Source: a beta proteobacterium AAP51 (GTDB lineage Bacteria > Pseudomonadota > Gammaproteobacteria > Burkholderiales > Burkholderiaceae_C). Taken from it: a DNA stretch of 64,000 bases. Positions 54,530-62,007 of this stretch are shown piece after piece. The stretch covers positions 28,387 to 92,386 of the forward strand of contig LJHT01000003.1 of NCBI GenBank assembly GCA_001295905.1. Direction: 5' to 3'. The notes beneath the pieces were generated by a model, which saw only the letters and a list, made by a program, of their open reading frames with translations, did not search any database and was not told the origin of the DNA. How positions within the stretch are numbered: the first letter of the stretch is position 1; every line of letters begins with the position of its first letter. The translations under genes and the position numbers were made by a program.

Positions 54530-55363
54530 GTGAACACACCGTCCGACATTGCCTGGTCCCTGCTGGGGGTCGACTTCACGTCGGCCCCGACACGGCGCAA
54601 ACCCATCACCGTGGCGCGCGGCGAGCGCGTGGGCGCGGTGCTGCGCCTGCAGGTGCTGGAGGCCCTGCCCACGCTGGCCGGCTTCGAGGCGCTGCTGCGC
54701 GAACCCGGGCCGTGGCTGGGCGGCTTCGACTTTCCGTTCGGCCTGCCGCGCGAGTTCGTCGACGCGCAGGGCCTGGGCGGGCACACCGCGGCCGTCATCA
54801 CCGAACTGCAGCGCCGCTGCGCCACGCGCATGGACTTCCGTGCGCTGGTGGACGCCTGGGGCAACGGCCGGCCGGCGGGCCAGCGGCTCATCCACCGCGC
54901 CACCGACGGCGCGATGCCGGGCCTGAGCAGCAGCAGCCCGCTGCAGACGCGCTACGTGCCCGTGGGCTTCATGTACTTCGAAGGGCTGTCGCGCCTGGTG
55001 GCGGCCGGGGTGGGCCTGCCCGGCCTGCATGCCGCCGATCCGCAGCGTCTGGCGCTGGAGGCCTACCCGGGCCTGCTGGCGTACGAGCTCATCGGCCGGC
55101 GCTCCTACAAGAACAGCGAAGAGGCGGACCGGCTCATCGCGCGCAAGGACATCGTCGAAGCACTGGAGCAGGGCCGCACGCGGCTGGGCCTGCGCCTGAA
55201 GCTCACGCACGCGCAGCGCGAGGCGCTGGTGGACGACGCCAGCGGCGACCGCCTGGACGCCGCGCTGTGCCTGGTGCAGGCGGCCTGGGCCGCGGTGCAG
55301 CCCCGCCACGGCCTGCCGGCGCAGGTGGATGCCGTGGAAGGCTGGATCACCAGCGCGGGTTGA
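54530..55363 (+). CDS. DUF429 family protein
   Basis: 277 residues starting at GTG 54530. LLGVDFTSAPTRRKPITVARG at the N-terminus and WLGGFDFPFGLPREFV contain Asp residues in an RNase H-like arrangement typical of DUF429; LEAYPGLLAYELIGRRSYKNS and DDASGDRLDAALCLVQAAW complete the domain. DUF429 proteins are predicted nucleases, unproven. It precedes the DEXH helicase by 42 bp on the same strand, which hints at a shared DNA-processing role. A CAGAAT box ends 6 bp before the GTG, so it may be leaderless. Confidence 0.82.
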   Translation: MNTPSDIAWSLLGVDFTSAPTRRKPITVARGERVGAVLRLQVLEALPTLAGFEALLREPGPWLGGFDFPFGLPREFVDAQGLGGHTAAVITELQRRCATRMDFRALVDAWGNGRPAGQRLIHRATDGAMPGLSSSSPLQTRYVPVGFMYFEGLSRLVAAGVGLPGLHAADPQRLALEAYPGLLAYELIGRRSYKNSEEADRLIARKDIVEALEQGRTRLGLRLKLTHAQREALVDDASGDRLDAALCLVQAAWAAVQPRHGLPAQVDAVEGWITSAG

Positions 55364-55405
55364 ACGGCGCTGCAACCCGCACAAGCACCCGCACAAGCCC
55401 GCGCG

Positions 55406-57988
55406 ATGCACAGCGCCGCCGCCGAAACCTGGTTCGCCGCGCGCGGCTGGGTGCCGTTTCCCTTCCAGCGTGAGGTGTGGGCGGCCATGGCCGCCGGCCG
55501 CAGCGGCCTGCTGCATGCCACCACCGGCAGCGGCAAGACCTACGCGGTGTGGCTGGGCGCGCTGCAGCGCGCACGGCCGCTGAAGGAAGCGCCGGGGCTG
55601 CAGGTGCTGTGGCTCACGCCCATGCGCGCGCTGGCCGCCGACACCGCGCGCGCGCTGCAGCAGCCCCTGCCCGAGCTGGCGCCGGCCTGGGCCGTGGGCA
55701 CGCGCACCGGCGACACGCCCAGCGCCGAGCGCGCCCGGCAGGACCGCCGGCTGCCGCAGGCCCTGGTGACCACGCCCGAGTCGCTGAGCCTGATGCTCAC
55801 GCGCGAGCGTGCCCACCAGGAACTGGGCGGCGTGCACACCGTGGTGGTGGACGAATGGCACGAGCTCATCGCCAACAAGCGCGGCGTGCAGGTGCAGCTG
55901 GCCCTGGCGCGGCTGAAGCGCTGGAACCCGAGCCTGGTGGTGTGGGGCCTGTCGGCCACGCTGGGCAATGTGGACGAGGCGCTGGCCACGCTGTGCGGCA
56001 AGGGCGGCGCGGGCGGCGTGAGCAGCGAGACGTCTGGTGGCGACGCCGGGCCGCTGCGCGTGCAGGGCCGCGTCGAGAAGGCGCTGCGCATCGACACTCT
56101 GCTGCCGCAGGACCCCGGCCGCTTCAGCTGGGGCGGGCACCTGGGGGCGCAGATGCTGCAGCCGGTGGTGGACGAGATCGAGGCCAGCCGAACCGCGCTG
56201 GTCTTCACCAACACGCGCAGCCAGGCCGAGATCTGGTACCAGCTGCTGCTGCAGGCCCGGCCTGACTGGGCCGGCATCGTGGCCTTGCACCACGGCAGCC
56301 TCGACAAGGAAGTGCGTGCCTGGGTGGAAGCCGGCCTCAAGGCCGGGCAGCTGAAGGCCGTGGTGGCCACTTCCAGCCTCGACCTGGGGGTGGACTTCCT
56401 GCCCGTGGAACGCGTGCTGCAGATCGGCAGCGCCAAGGGCGTGGCGCGGCTGCTGCAGCGTGCCGGCCGCAGCGGCCACGCCCCGGGCCGCGAAAGCCGC
56501 GTGACGCTGGTACCCACGAACACGCTGGAACTGGTGGAGGCCGCGGCCGCGCGCGTCGCCGCGCTGGCCGGGCAGGTGGAAGCGCGCACCGGCCTCGACA
56601 AGCCGCTGGACGTGCTGGTGCAGCACCTCGTCACGGTGGCCCTGGGGGGTGACCGGGCGACGGCCGAGGCCGGCGCCGAAGCGCCGCCCTGCACGGGTTT
56701 CATCGCCGACGAGCTGTTCGCCGAGGTGCGCAGCACCCACGCCTACCGAGCGCTCACGCGGGAAGAGTTCGACTGGGCGCTGGCCTTCGTCGAACGCGGT
56801 GGCGAAAGCCTCACTGCCTACCCCGAGTACCACCGCGTGGCGCTGGTGGAAGGCCGCTGGCGCGTGCCCGACCGCGGCATAGCGCGCCGCCACCGGCTGC
56901 AGGTGGGCACCATCGTCAGCGACAGCGCGATGGCGGTGAAGTGGTTGAGCGGCGGCACCATCGGCAGCATCGAAGAAGGGTTCATCGCCCGCCTCAACAA
57001 GGGCGACCACTTCGTCTTCGCCGGCCGCGTGCTGGAGTACGTGCGCACGCAGGACATGGCCGCCTACGTGCGCACCGGCAGCAAGAAAAAGGGCGTGGTG
57101 CCTTCCTGGGCCGGCGGCAAGATGCCCTTGAGCAGCGAACTCGCCGAGGCCGTGCAGACGCTGCTGGACGACACCGCGCAGGTGCTGCAGCGCGAAGGCA
57201 CGGCCGACACCGCGCACTTCGCCGAACCCGAGCTGCAGGCCGCCCGCCCCATGCTGCAGGCCCAGGCGCGCCTGTCGCAGCTGCCCCGCCGCAGCGGCCT
57301 GCTGGTGGAGCGGCTGCAGACGCGCGAAGGCCATCACCTCTTCCTCTACCCCTTTGCCGGCCGCAACGTGCACATCGGCCTGGCGCAGCTGCTGGCCTGG
57401 CGGCTGGCGCGCGAGGCCCCGAACACCTTTTCCCTGAGCGTGAACGACTACGGGTTGGAGATCCTGGCCGTGCAGCCCGTGGCCGAAGCCGCGCTGAACC
57501 CGGCCGTGCTCTTCAGTACCGAAGGGCTGCTGGCCGATGTGCTGGCCAGCCTGAACTCGGGTGAACTGGCGCAGCGGCGTTTCCGCGAGATTGCGCGCGT
57601 GGCCGGGCTGGTGTTCGGCGGCTACCCGGGGGCGCCCAAGAGCATGCGGCAGCTGCAGGCCAGCAGCAGCCTGTTCTTCGAGGTCTTCAGGAAGTACGAC
57701 GCCGGCAACCGCCTGCTGGGCCAGGCCGAACGCGAGGTGCTGGCGCAGGAGCTGGAGGTCTCGCGCCTCACCGCCACGCTGCAGCGCCTGGCCGCCCTGC
57801 CGCTGCAGCGCGTGGACCTGGCCGCGCCCAGCCCTTTCGCGCTGCCGCTGCTGGTGGAAAGGCTGCGTGAACAGCTCAGCACCGAGAAGCTGAAAGACCG
57901 GCTCGACCGTCTGCTGGCCGAGGCCGAAGCCGCCCTCGCACCCGCACCGGCGCCCCGGCGGCGGGCGCGGCTACGATCCGGCGCATGA
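55406..57988 (+). CDS. Ligase-associated DNA damage response DEXH-box helicase (Lhr family)
   Basis: 860 residues. RecA1: [16 protein letters not shown] (motif I), [17 protein letters not shown] (Ia), [11 protein letters not shown] (Ib), [25 protein letters not shown] (motif II DEWH), GLSATLGN (III). RecA2: [17 protein letters not shown] (IV), [40 protein letters not shown] (V, VI). Then a winged-helix and Lhr-core C-terminal region with Ser/Tyr-rich ...KDRLDRLL. The [12 protein letters not shown] block fits the bacterial class usually encoded with an ATP-dependent ligase, an exonuclease and the phosphoesterase PdeM; none of these is adjacent, so the gene is orphaned here. Confidence 0.93.
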   Translation: MHSAAAETWFAARGWVPFPFQREVWAAMAAGRSGLLHATTGSGKTYAVWLGALQRARPLKEAPGLQVLWLTPMRALAADTARALQQPLPELAPAWAVGTRTGDTPSAERARQDRRLPQALVTTPESLSLMLTRERAHQELGGVHTVVVDEWHELIANKRGVQVQLALARLKRWNPSLVVWGLSATLGNVDEALATLCGKGGAGGVSSETSGGDAGPLRVQGRVEKALRIDTLLPQDPGRFSWGGHLGAQMLQPVVDEIEASRTALVFTNTRSQAEIWYQLLLQARPDWAGIVALHHGSLDKEVRAWVEAGLKAGQLKAVVATSSLDLGVDFLPVERVLQIGSAKGVARLLQRAGRSGHAPGRESRVTLVPTNTLELVEAAAARVAALAGQVEARTGLDKPLDVLVQHLVTVALGGDRATAEAGAEAPPCTGFIADELFAEVRSTHAYRALTREEFDWALAFVERGGESLTAYPEYHRVALVEGRWRVPDRGIARRHRLQVGTIVSDSAMAVKWLSGGTIGSIEEGFIARLNKGDHFVFAGRVLEYVRTQDMAAYVRTGSKKKGVVPSWAGGKMPLSSELAEAVQTLLDDTAQVLQREGTADTAHFAEPELQAARPMLQAQARLSQLPRRSGLLVERLQTREGHHLFLYPFAGRNVHIGLAQLLAWRLAREAPNTFSLSVNDYGLEILAVQPVAEAALNPAVLFSTEGLLADVLASLNSGELAQRRFREIARVAGLVFGGYPGAPKSMRQLQASSSLFFEVFRKYDAGNRLLGQAEREVLAQELEVSRLTATLQRLAALPLQRVDLAAPSPFALPLLVERLREQLSTEKLKDRLDRLLAEAEAALAPAPAPRRRARLRSGA

Positions 57989-58506
57989 AGCACTCACGCC
58001 CGGGGCGCCTGCGCGCCCACCTCATGCTGGCTCTGGCCCTGGCTCTGCCGGCCGCCGGGCCCGTGCTGGCCAGCAAGACACCCGCACCGGCCACGCTGCA
58101 AGGCGTGGTGACGCAGGTGCTGGACGGCGACACGGTGCGCTTCAGCGTGCCCGGCCAGCCGGCGGTGGAAGTGCAGCTGGCCCACATCGATGCGCCCGAA
58201 ATCTGCCAGGCCTGGGGCGCCGAGGCGCGCCGCGCGCTCAGCGACCTGGCGCTGAACAAGCCGGCCACGCTGCGGTCCACCGGGCGCAGCGGCAGCAGCA
58301 CCGTGGGCCTGCTCACGGTGGAGGGCAGCAACATCAGCCAACGCCTGGTGGAAGAAGGCCACGCCTGGAGCACGCGCGGCCGCAACGGCCGCGGCCCGCT
58401 GATGAAGGAAGAGCGGCTCGCCCAGGCCCTGGCGCGCGGCCTGCACAGCGGCGGCCGTGCCGTGATGCCGGCCGATTTCCGGCGCAGCCACGGCCCTTGC
58501 CCTTGA
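57985..58506 (+). CDS. Thermonuclease-like (SNase-fold) secreted protein, degenerate active site
   Basis: 173 residues. Signal peptide [21 protein letters not shown], then an OB-fold with [43 protein letters not shown] and [17 protein letters not shown], the order seen in SNase proteins. In Staphylococcus nuclease the catalytic residues are Arg35, Glu43 and Arg87. Here the Arg35 position is Gln (VQLAHID), the Glu is kept (APE), and the Arg87 region reads GSSTVGLL with no Arg. It may therefore bind nucleic acid without cutting. ATG overlaps the helicase stop by 4 bp. Confidence 0.82.
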   Translation: MKHSRPGRLRAHLMLALALALPAAGPVLASKTPAPATLQGVVTQVLDGDTVRFSVPGQPAVEVQLAHIDAPEICQAWGAEARRALSDLALNKPATLRSTGRSGSSTVGLLTVEGSNISQRLVEEGHAWSTRGRNGRGPLMKEERLAQALARGLHSGGRAVMPADFRRSHGPCP

Positions 58507-58627
58507 GCCTGGGGCCGGGGGCGCGGGGGTTGCCACCGATTCCCAGCCTGCCGGCGCGTCTTTAGCGTGCAGTGCGCGTTACCGCGGCGTTCAGGGCCGT
58601 GACGTGACGTGACGTGAAACGGCGCTG

Positions 58628-58662
58628 GACGTTCATCAGGCGCCTATCAGACGTTCATCGGG
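58628..58662. promoter_or_regulatory. Direct repeat pair upstream of the AraC-type regulator
   Basis: GACGTTCATC(A/G)GG occurs at 58628-58640 and again at 58650-58662, a 22-bp centre-to-centre spacing (two DNA turns) typical of AraC-family tandem half-sites. It lies about 90 bp before the regulator's ATG 58751. A four-fold GTGAC run (58599-58618) is just upstream. Autoregulation is inferred. The rest of the 244-bp gap shows nothing recognisable. Confidence 0.55.
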
Positions 58663-58750
58663 CAGAGGTGGCAGCTTGCAGCAAGGTGGTGGCGGCGAGG
58701 GGGTGGCGTGCACAGCTGCCAGCGGCGAAAGCCCGGTGGACTTGTCGCGC

Positions 58751-59620
58751 ATGGCCCTTCTGCGCAGCCGTATGCCGCAACCGCTGCGGCAGGTTCTGCA
58801 GGAGCGCGGTGCCGTGCCCTTGCTGCCACCGCTGGATGACGGCCTGCAGCTCTTCCAAGGCCACCCGGGTTGGGCCGACCCTTACCTGCCGCCGCTGGAG
58901 GGCCATCTGGTCGGCGTGGCGGTCGCGCCCTCGGCCCGCTGCGTGTCCTGGTTGCCGGGGGAAGGCTTGCGGCAGCGCGGCCTGCAAACCGCCGAATTGC
59001 TGATCGTTCCCGCGGGTGCGCCCGCTTACCTGGAGGTGCCGGAAAGCGAGGCGCTGCTCTGGCTGGCGCTGCGCCCGCGCCAGCTCTACGGCACGCGCCG
59101 GGACGCCGCGCCTACGCTGAGGGCCTGCCACGGGCAGCCCGGCCCCGTCGTGCACGCGCTGGCCCTCGCGCTGCGCGCGGCGGCGTGGGCCGACAGCCCG
59201 GCCCTGCCCAGCCTGGTGGAGCATCTGGGCCGCGCGCTGGCCGCGCAGTTGCTGGCCGAGCACAAGCCAGGCCCAGGCCCAGGCCCATCTGGCAACCGGC
59301 TGGGGCGCCAACGGCTGGAGCGTGCATTGGCTTTCCTGGACACGCGCCTGGCCGAGCCGGTGGCCCTGGCCGAAGCTGCGCGTGTGGCGGGGTGCAGCGT
59401 GCACCACTTCGCCCACCTGTTCAAAACCAGCATGGGCGTTTCACCCATGCGCTACCTGCGTCAGCGGCGCATGCAGTCTGCGCGTGAACTCATCGAGACC
59501 ACCGGGCTCAGCATCGGTGAGATCGGCTACCGCGTCGGTCTGCCCGATGCTTCGCGGTTTTCCCAGGCCTTTCGCGCCTACTGGAAAGTGGCGCCATCGG
59601 CTTTCAGGCGCCAGGGCTGA
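58751..59620 (+). CDS. AraC-family transcriptional regulator
   Basis: 289 residues from ATG 58751 (the frame is open to TTG 58676). An N-terminal cupin-like part (about 1-170; LQLFQGHPGWADPYLPPLEGHLVGVAVAP) of a poorly conserved class is followed by a double helix-turn-helix (about 190-289): LERALAFLDTRLAEPVALAEAARVAGCSVHHFAHLFKTSMGVSPMRYLRQRRMQSARELIETTGLSIGEIGYRVGLPDASRFSQAFRAYWKVAPSAFR. A Pro/Gly run GPGPGPS joins the parts. It lies immediately upstream of the pectate lyase genes in the same orientation and may control them. The effector is unknown. Confidence 0.92.
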   Translation: MALLRSRMPQPLRQVLQERGAVPLLPPLDDGLQLFQGHPGWADPYLPPLEGHLVGVAVAPSARCVSWLPGEGLRQRGLQTAELLIVPAGAPAYLEVPESEALLWLALRPRQLYGTRRDAAPTLRACHGQPGPVVHALALALRAAAWADSPALPSLVEHLGRALAAQLLAEHKPGPGPGPSGNRLGRQRLERALAFLDTRLAEPVALAEAARVAGCSVHHFAHLFKTSMGVSPMRYLRQRRMQSARELIETTGLSIGEIGYRVGLPDASRFSQAFRAYWKVAPSAFRRQG

Positions 59621-60072
59621 GGTCGGCCTGCAGGGGCCGTCGCGGTGTGCCTAGCCACCCGGAAACAGGTTTCGAACCGTTTCAGATGTTTATTTGAAAA
59701 GCTGTTTCATTCTGATTTTCCCTTGGTTTTGGCAGTCCAACACAAGCCCAAGCAAGAAAACACAAGTGTCTCCCCGGGCCTGGCGATAGATTGCCCCCAA
59801 CGGCCACAGAGCCGTAGCGCACCCACCCCCTCCAAGGAGAGCCCCGCAACGCCACCTTCGCGCTGATGCTTCGTTGTGTCAGTGATGTTGTGGCGTTAGG
59901 GAGTCTGGCCTGGGGGTGAGGTGCCGGAGTCAGCGCCCTGACCTGGCGCATGGTTCCTTCCGTTCTGTTCGTGTGCCACCTGCCTGACGCATGGGGTGCC
60001 CGGGCGCGAAAAGGCCGCAGTTTCGGCCCGCCCAGAGCCCACCACCTACCAAAGTCTGCAGGAGACCCCCCC
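59621..60072 (+). other. 452-bp intergenic region between the AraC gene and the PL1 lyase
   Basis: The first third (59660-59760) is strikingly AT-richer than anything else in the window and holds two inverted repeats (separate entry). Further on there are an inverted repeat AACGCCAC/GTGGCGTT (59848-59855, 59890-59897), a small stem GTCAG-cgcc-CTGAC (59929-59942) and a hairpin of CGGGCgCGAAA / TTTCGGCCCG (60001-60030) just before the GGAG Shine-Dalgarno (60061-60064). No open frame longer than chance is present. It looks like a long regulated leader. Confidence 0.6.
59662..59709. promoter_or_regulatory. Candidate KdgR-like operator(s) upstream of pectate lyases
   Basis: TGAAAAGCTGTTTCA (59695-59709) matches 14 of 15 positions of the enterobacterial KdgR consensus TRAAAYRNYRTTTYA, a pectin-catabolism repressor site. 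The single misfit is A at the first Y. A second, tighter inverted repeat GAAACAGGTTTC lies at 59662-59673, with GGTTTCGAACC (59668-59678) overlapping it. Both are about 365-410 bp before the PL1 ATG. An IclR/KdgR-type or other sugar-acid regulator would be expected elsewhere in the genome. Confidence 0.6.
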
Positions 60073-61137
60073 ATGAATGCCCCCCGCCTCTCGTCGACCC
60101 GCTCAGCACTGCTGGGCCTGGCCCTGGCCACCACCGCAGCTGCCGTGCTGGCACAACCCATCGGCTATGGCGCCGGCACCACCGGCGGCGGCACACGCGC
60201 GCCGGTCAACGTCAGCACCCTCGCTGCGGCGCAGGCCGCCATCAATGCCTACAGCGGCAGCGGCGGCCTGGTGCTGAACTACACCGGCACCTTCAACTTC
60301 GCCAGCATCACCGACCCCTGCACGCAATGGCGCCTGCCGGCGCAGACGCTGCTGATCAAGGACAAGAGCGACATCACCATCCGGGGCGCCAACGGCTCTT
60401 CGGCGAACTTCGGCATCCGCATCGTCAGCGACTCGAAGAACATCATCGTGCAGAACATGACCATCGGCATGCTGCGCGGTGGCGAGGCGGCCGATTCCAT
60501 CTCCATCGAAGGCGACAGCAGCGGCCGGCCCAACCGCATCTGGATCGACCACAACACCATCTTCAGCCGCAACATCGACTGCCCCGGCGCCGGTGACGCC
60601 ACCTTCGACGGCGCCATGGACAACAAGAAGGGTGCTTTCAACATCACTTATTCCTACAACTACATCCGTGATCACCAGAAGGTTTCGCTGAACGGCCACA
60701 GTGACAGCGACAGCACCAACGACGCCATGCGCGTCACCTACCACCACAACCGCTTCGAGAACGTGAAGGCGCGGCTGCCGCTGCAGCGCCGCGGCCGCAC
60801 GCACATCTTCAACAACTACTTCAACAACGTCAGCACCTCGGGCATCAACGTGCGCATGGGCGGCCTGTCGCTCATCGAATCGAACTACTTCGAGAACGTC
60901 AGGAACCCGGTCACCTCGCGCGACAGCTCGGCGGTGGGCTTCTGGGAACTGCGCAACAACTTCGTCGGCAACGGCATCACCTGGGACAGCCCGGGCAGCA
61001 ACGGCGTGAACGCCACCAACTGGGCCACCACGCGGGCTTTCGGCGCCACGGGCTACAGCTACACCGTCACGCCTGCGGCGCAGGTGAAGGCGCGTGTGCT
61101 GGCCACCGCCGGCGCCGGCACCAACCTCGCACGCTGA
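60073..61137 (+). CDS. Pectate lyase, polysaccharide lyase family 1
   Basis: Secreted; beta-eliminates polygalacturonate with Ca2+. 354 residues. Signal peptide MNAPRLSSTRSALLGLALATTAAAVLAQ, then a parallel beta-helix: QTLLIKDKSDITIRGANGSS, NIIVQNMTIG, WIDHNTIFSRN (the WIDH Asp), DGAMDNKKGAFNITYSYNYIRDHQKVSLNGHSDSD (calcium Asp residues) and VTYHHNRFENVKARLPLQRRG with the catalytic Arg of the RxPxxR motif. GGAG at 60061-60064. First of two tandem lyase genes of different families. It is visibly Asn/Thr-richer and less GC-rich than neighbours. Confidence 0.95.
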   Translation: MNAPRLSSTRSALLGLALATTAAAVLAQPIGYGAGTTGGGTRAPVNVSTLAAAQAAINAYSGSGGLVLNYTGTFNFASITDPCTQWRLPAQTLLIKDKSDITIRGANGSSANFGIRIVSDSKNIIVQNMTIGMLRGGEAADSISIEGDSSGRPNRIWIDHNTIFSRNIDCPGAGDATFDGAMDNKKGAFNITYSYNYIRDHQKVSLNGHSDSDSTNDAMRVTYHHNRFENVKARLPLQRRGRTHIFNNYFNNVSTSGINVRMGGLSLIESNYFENVRNPVTSRDSSAVGFWELRNNFVGNGITWDSPGSNGVNATNWATTRAFGATGYSYTVTPAAQVKARVLATAGAGTNLAR

Positions 61138-61144
61138 AGCAGGC

Positions 61145-61160
61145 GCGCCCGCGCGGGCGC
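61145..61160. terminator. GC palindrome between the two lyase genes
   Basis: A 16-bp perfect palindrome GCGCCCGCGCGGGCGC, 7 bases after the PL1 stop, flanked by CAGGC and CTG that extend one side imperfectly. It could attenuate read-through into the PL3 gene 84 bp downstream. No T tract. Confidence 0.45.
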
Positions 61161-61244
61161 CTGAGCGGTTTCACACGTGGCCAGGGTGCAAGGGGGGTGG
61201 TGTCCTGGCTGCTTCAACATTTCACCCCCTGCAGGAGTGAAGAC

Positions 61245-61964
61245 ATGCAGTTCAAGAAAACGCTGGCCGCGGTGCTGCTCGGTACCATGGCCTTCGCCGC
61301 TGGCGCCACCATCACGGTGACCGGTGTGCGCGACTTCGGTGGCGCCACCGTGGGCACCTCGTGCAACGGCAACAGCGAGTCGCAGCAGCCCGTGATCCTG
61401 GTGAGAGACGGCGGCACCGTCAGGAACGTCACGCTGCAGGCCGGCGCAGCTGCGGACGGCATCCATTGCGAAGGCAATTGCACGCTGCAGAACGTGACCT
61501 GGGCCGACGTCTGCGAAGACGCCGCCACCATGCGCGGGGGCTCGGGCAAGCGCATGACCATCACTGGCGGCAGCGCGGCTGGCGCCAATGACAAGATCTT
61601 CCAGCACAACGGGGTGGGCAGCAACGTCACCATCACCAACTTCACCACCAACGGCACCAACGGCAAGCTCTACCGCGCTTGCGGCAACTGCAGCACGCAG
61701 GGCCGGCGCACCGTGAACATCAGCAACGTCACCGTCAACGGCCGCTTGAGCTCAGGCATGGCCGGCATCAACACGAACTACGGCGACGTGGCCGTCATCC
61801 GCAGCATTCGCTGGAGGGGCTGGGACGCCAACAGCAACAGCAGTTCCAACGCGGCTTGCGTCGCCTACCGCGGGGTGCCGCGTGGCCAGTCGTCCACCAA
61901 TCTCGGGCCGCAGTGGGGCACGGCGAACTGCGACGTTCGCAAGAGCGACATCACGCGCTTCTGA
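61245..61964 (+). CDS. Pectate lyase, polysaccharide lyase family 3
   Basis: Secreted; 239 residues. Signal peptide MQFKKTLAAVLLGTMAFAAGA, then the compact PL3 beta-helix: QQPVILVRDGGTVRNVTLQAGAAADGIHCEGNCTLQNVTWADVCEDAATMRGG is the family hallmark (DGIHC..C...NV.W.DVCEDA.T), followed by GGSAAGANDKIFQHNG, YRACGNCSTQGRRTVNISNVTVNG and INTNYGDVAVI. Eight or so Cys suggest disulphides. GGAG is 7 bases before ATG 61245. Adjacent to and codirectional with the PL1 gene, so the two probably act on the same pectin at different sites. Confidence 0.94.
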   Translation: MQFKKTLAAVLLGTMAFAAGATITVTGVRDFGGATVGTSCNGNSESQQPVILVRDGGTVRNVTLQAGAAADGIHCEGNCTLQNVTWADVCEDAATMRGGSGKRMTITGGSAAGANDKIFQHNGVGSNVTITNFTTNGTNGKLYRACGNCSTQGRRTVNISNVTVNGRLSSGMAGINTNYGDVAVIRSIRWRGWDANSNSSSNAACVAYRGVPRGQSSTNLGPQWGTANCDVRKSDITRF

Positions 61965-62007
61965 GGCGTGAGTTCTCCTTGCTACCGATGTAGGGCCGTG
62001 TTTGAGC

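Noticed and set aside
54434..57373. 979-codon open frame on the minus strand
   Set aside because: Antisense to DUF429 and the DEXH helicase, both of which have clear motifs. The composition (His, Gln, Arg, Gly) is typical of antisense frames in about 70% GC DNA.
57985..58506. Nuclease considered as a pseudogene
   Set aside because: The frame is intact with a good signal peptide and fold motifs; only the catalytic residues are changed, so a live non-catalytic protein is more likely.
59668..59678. GGTTTCGAACC considered as a tRNA T-arm
   Set aside because: No acceptor, D or anticodon arms can be found around it. It is simply part of overlapping inverted repeats.
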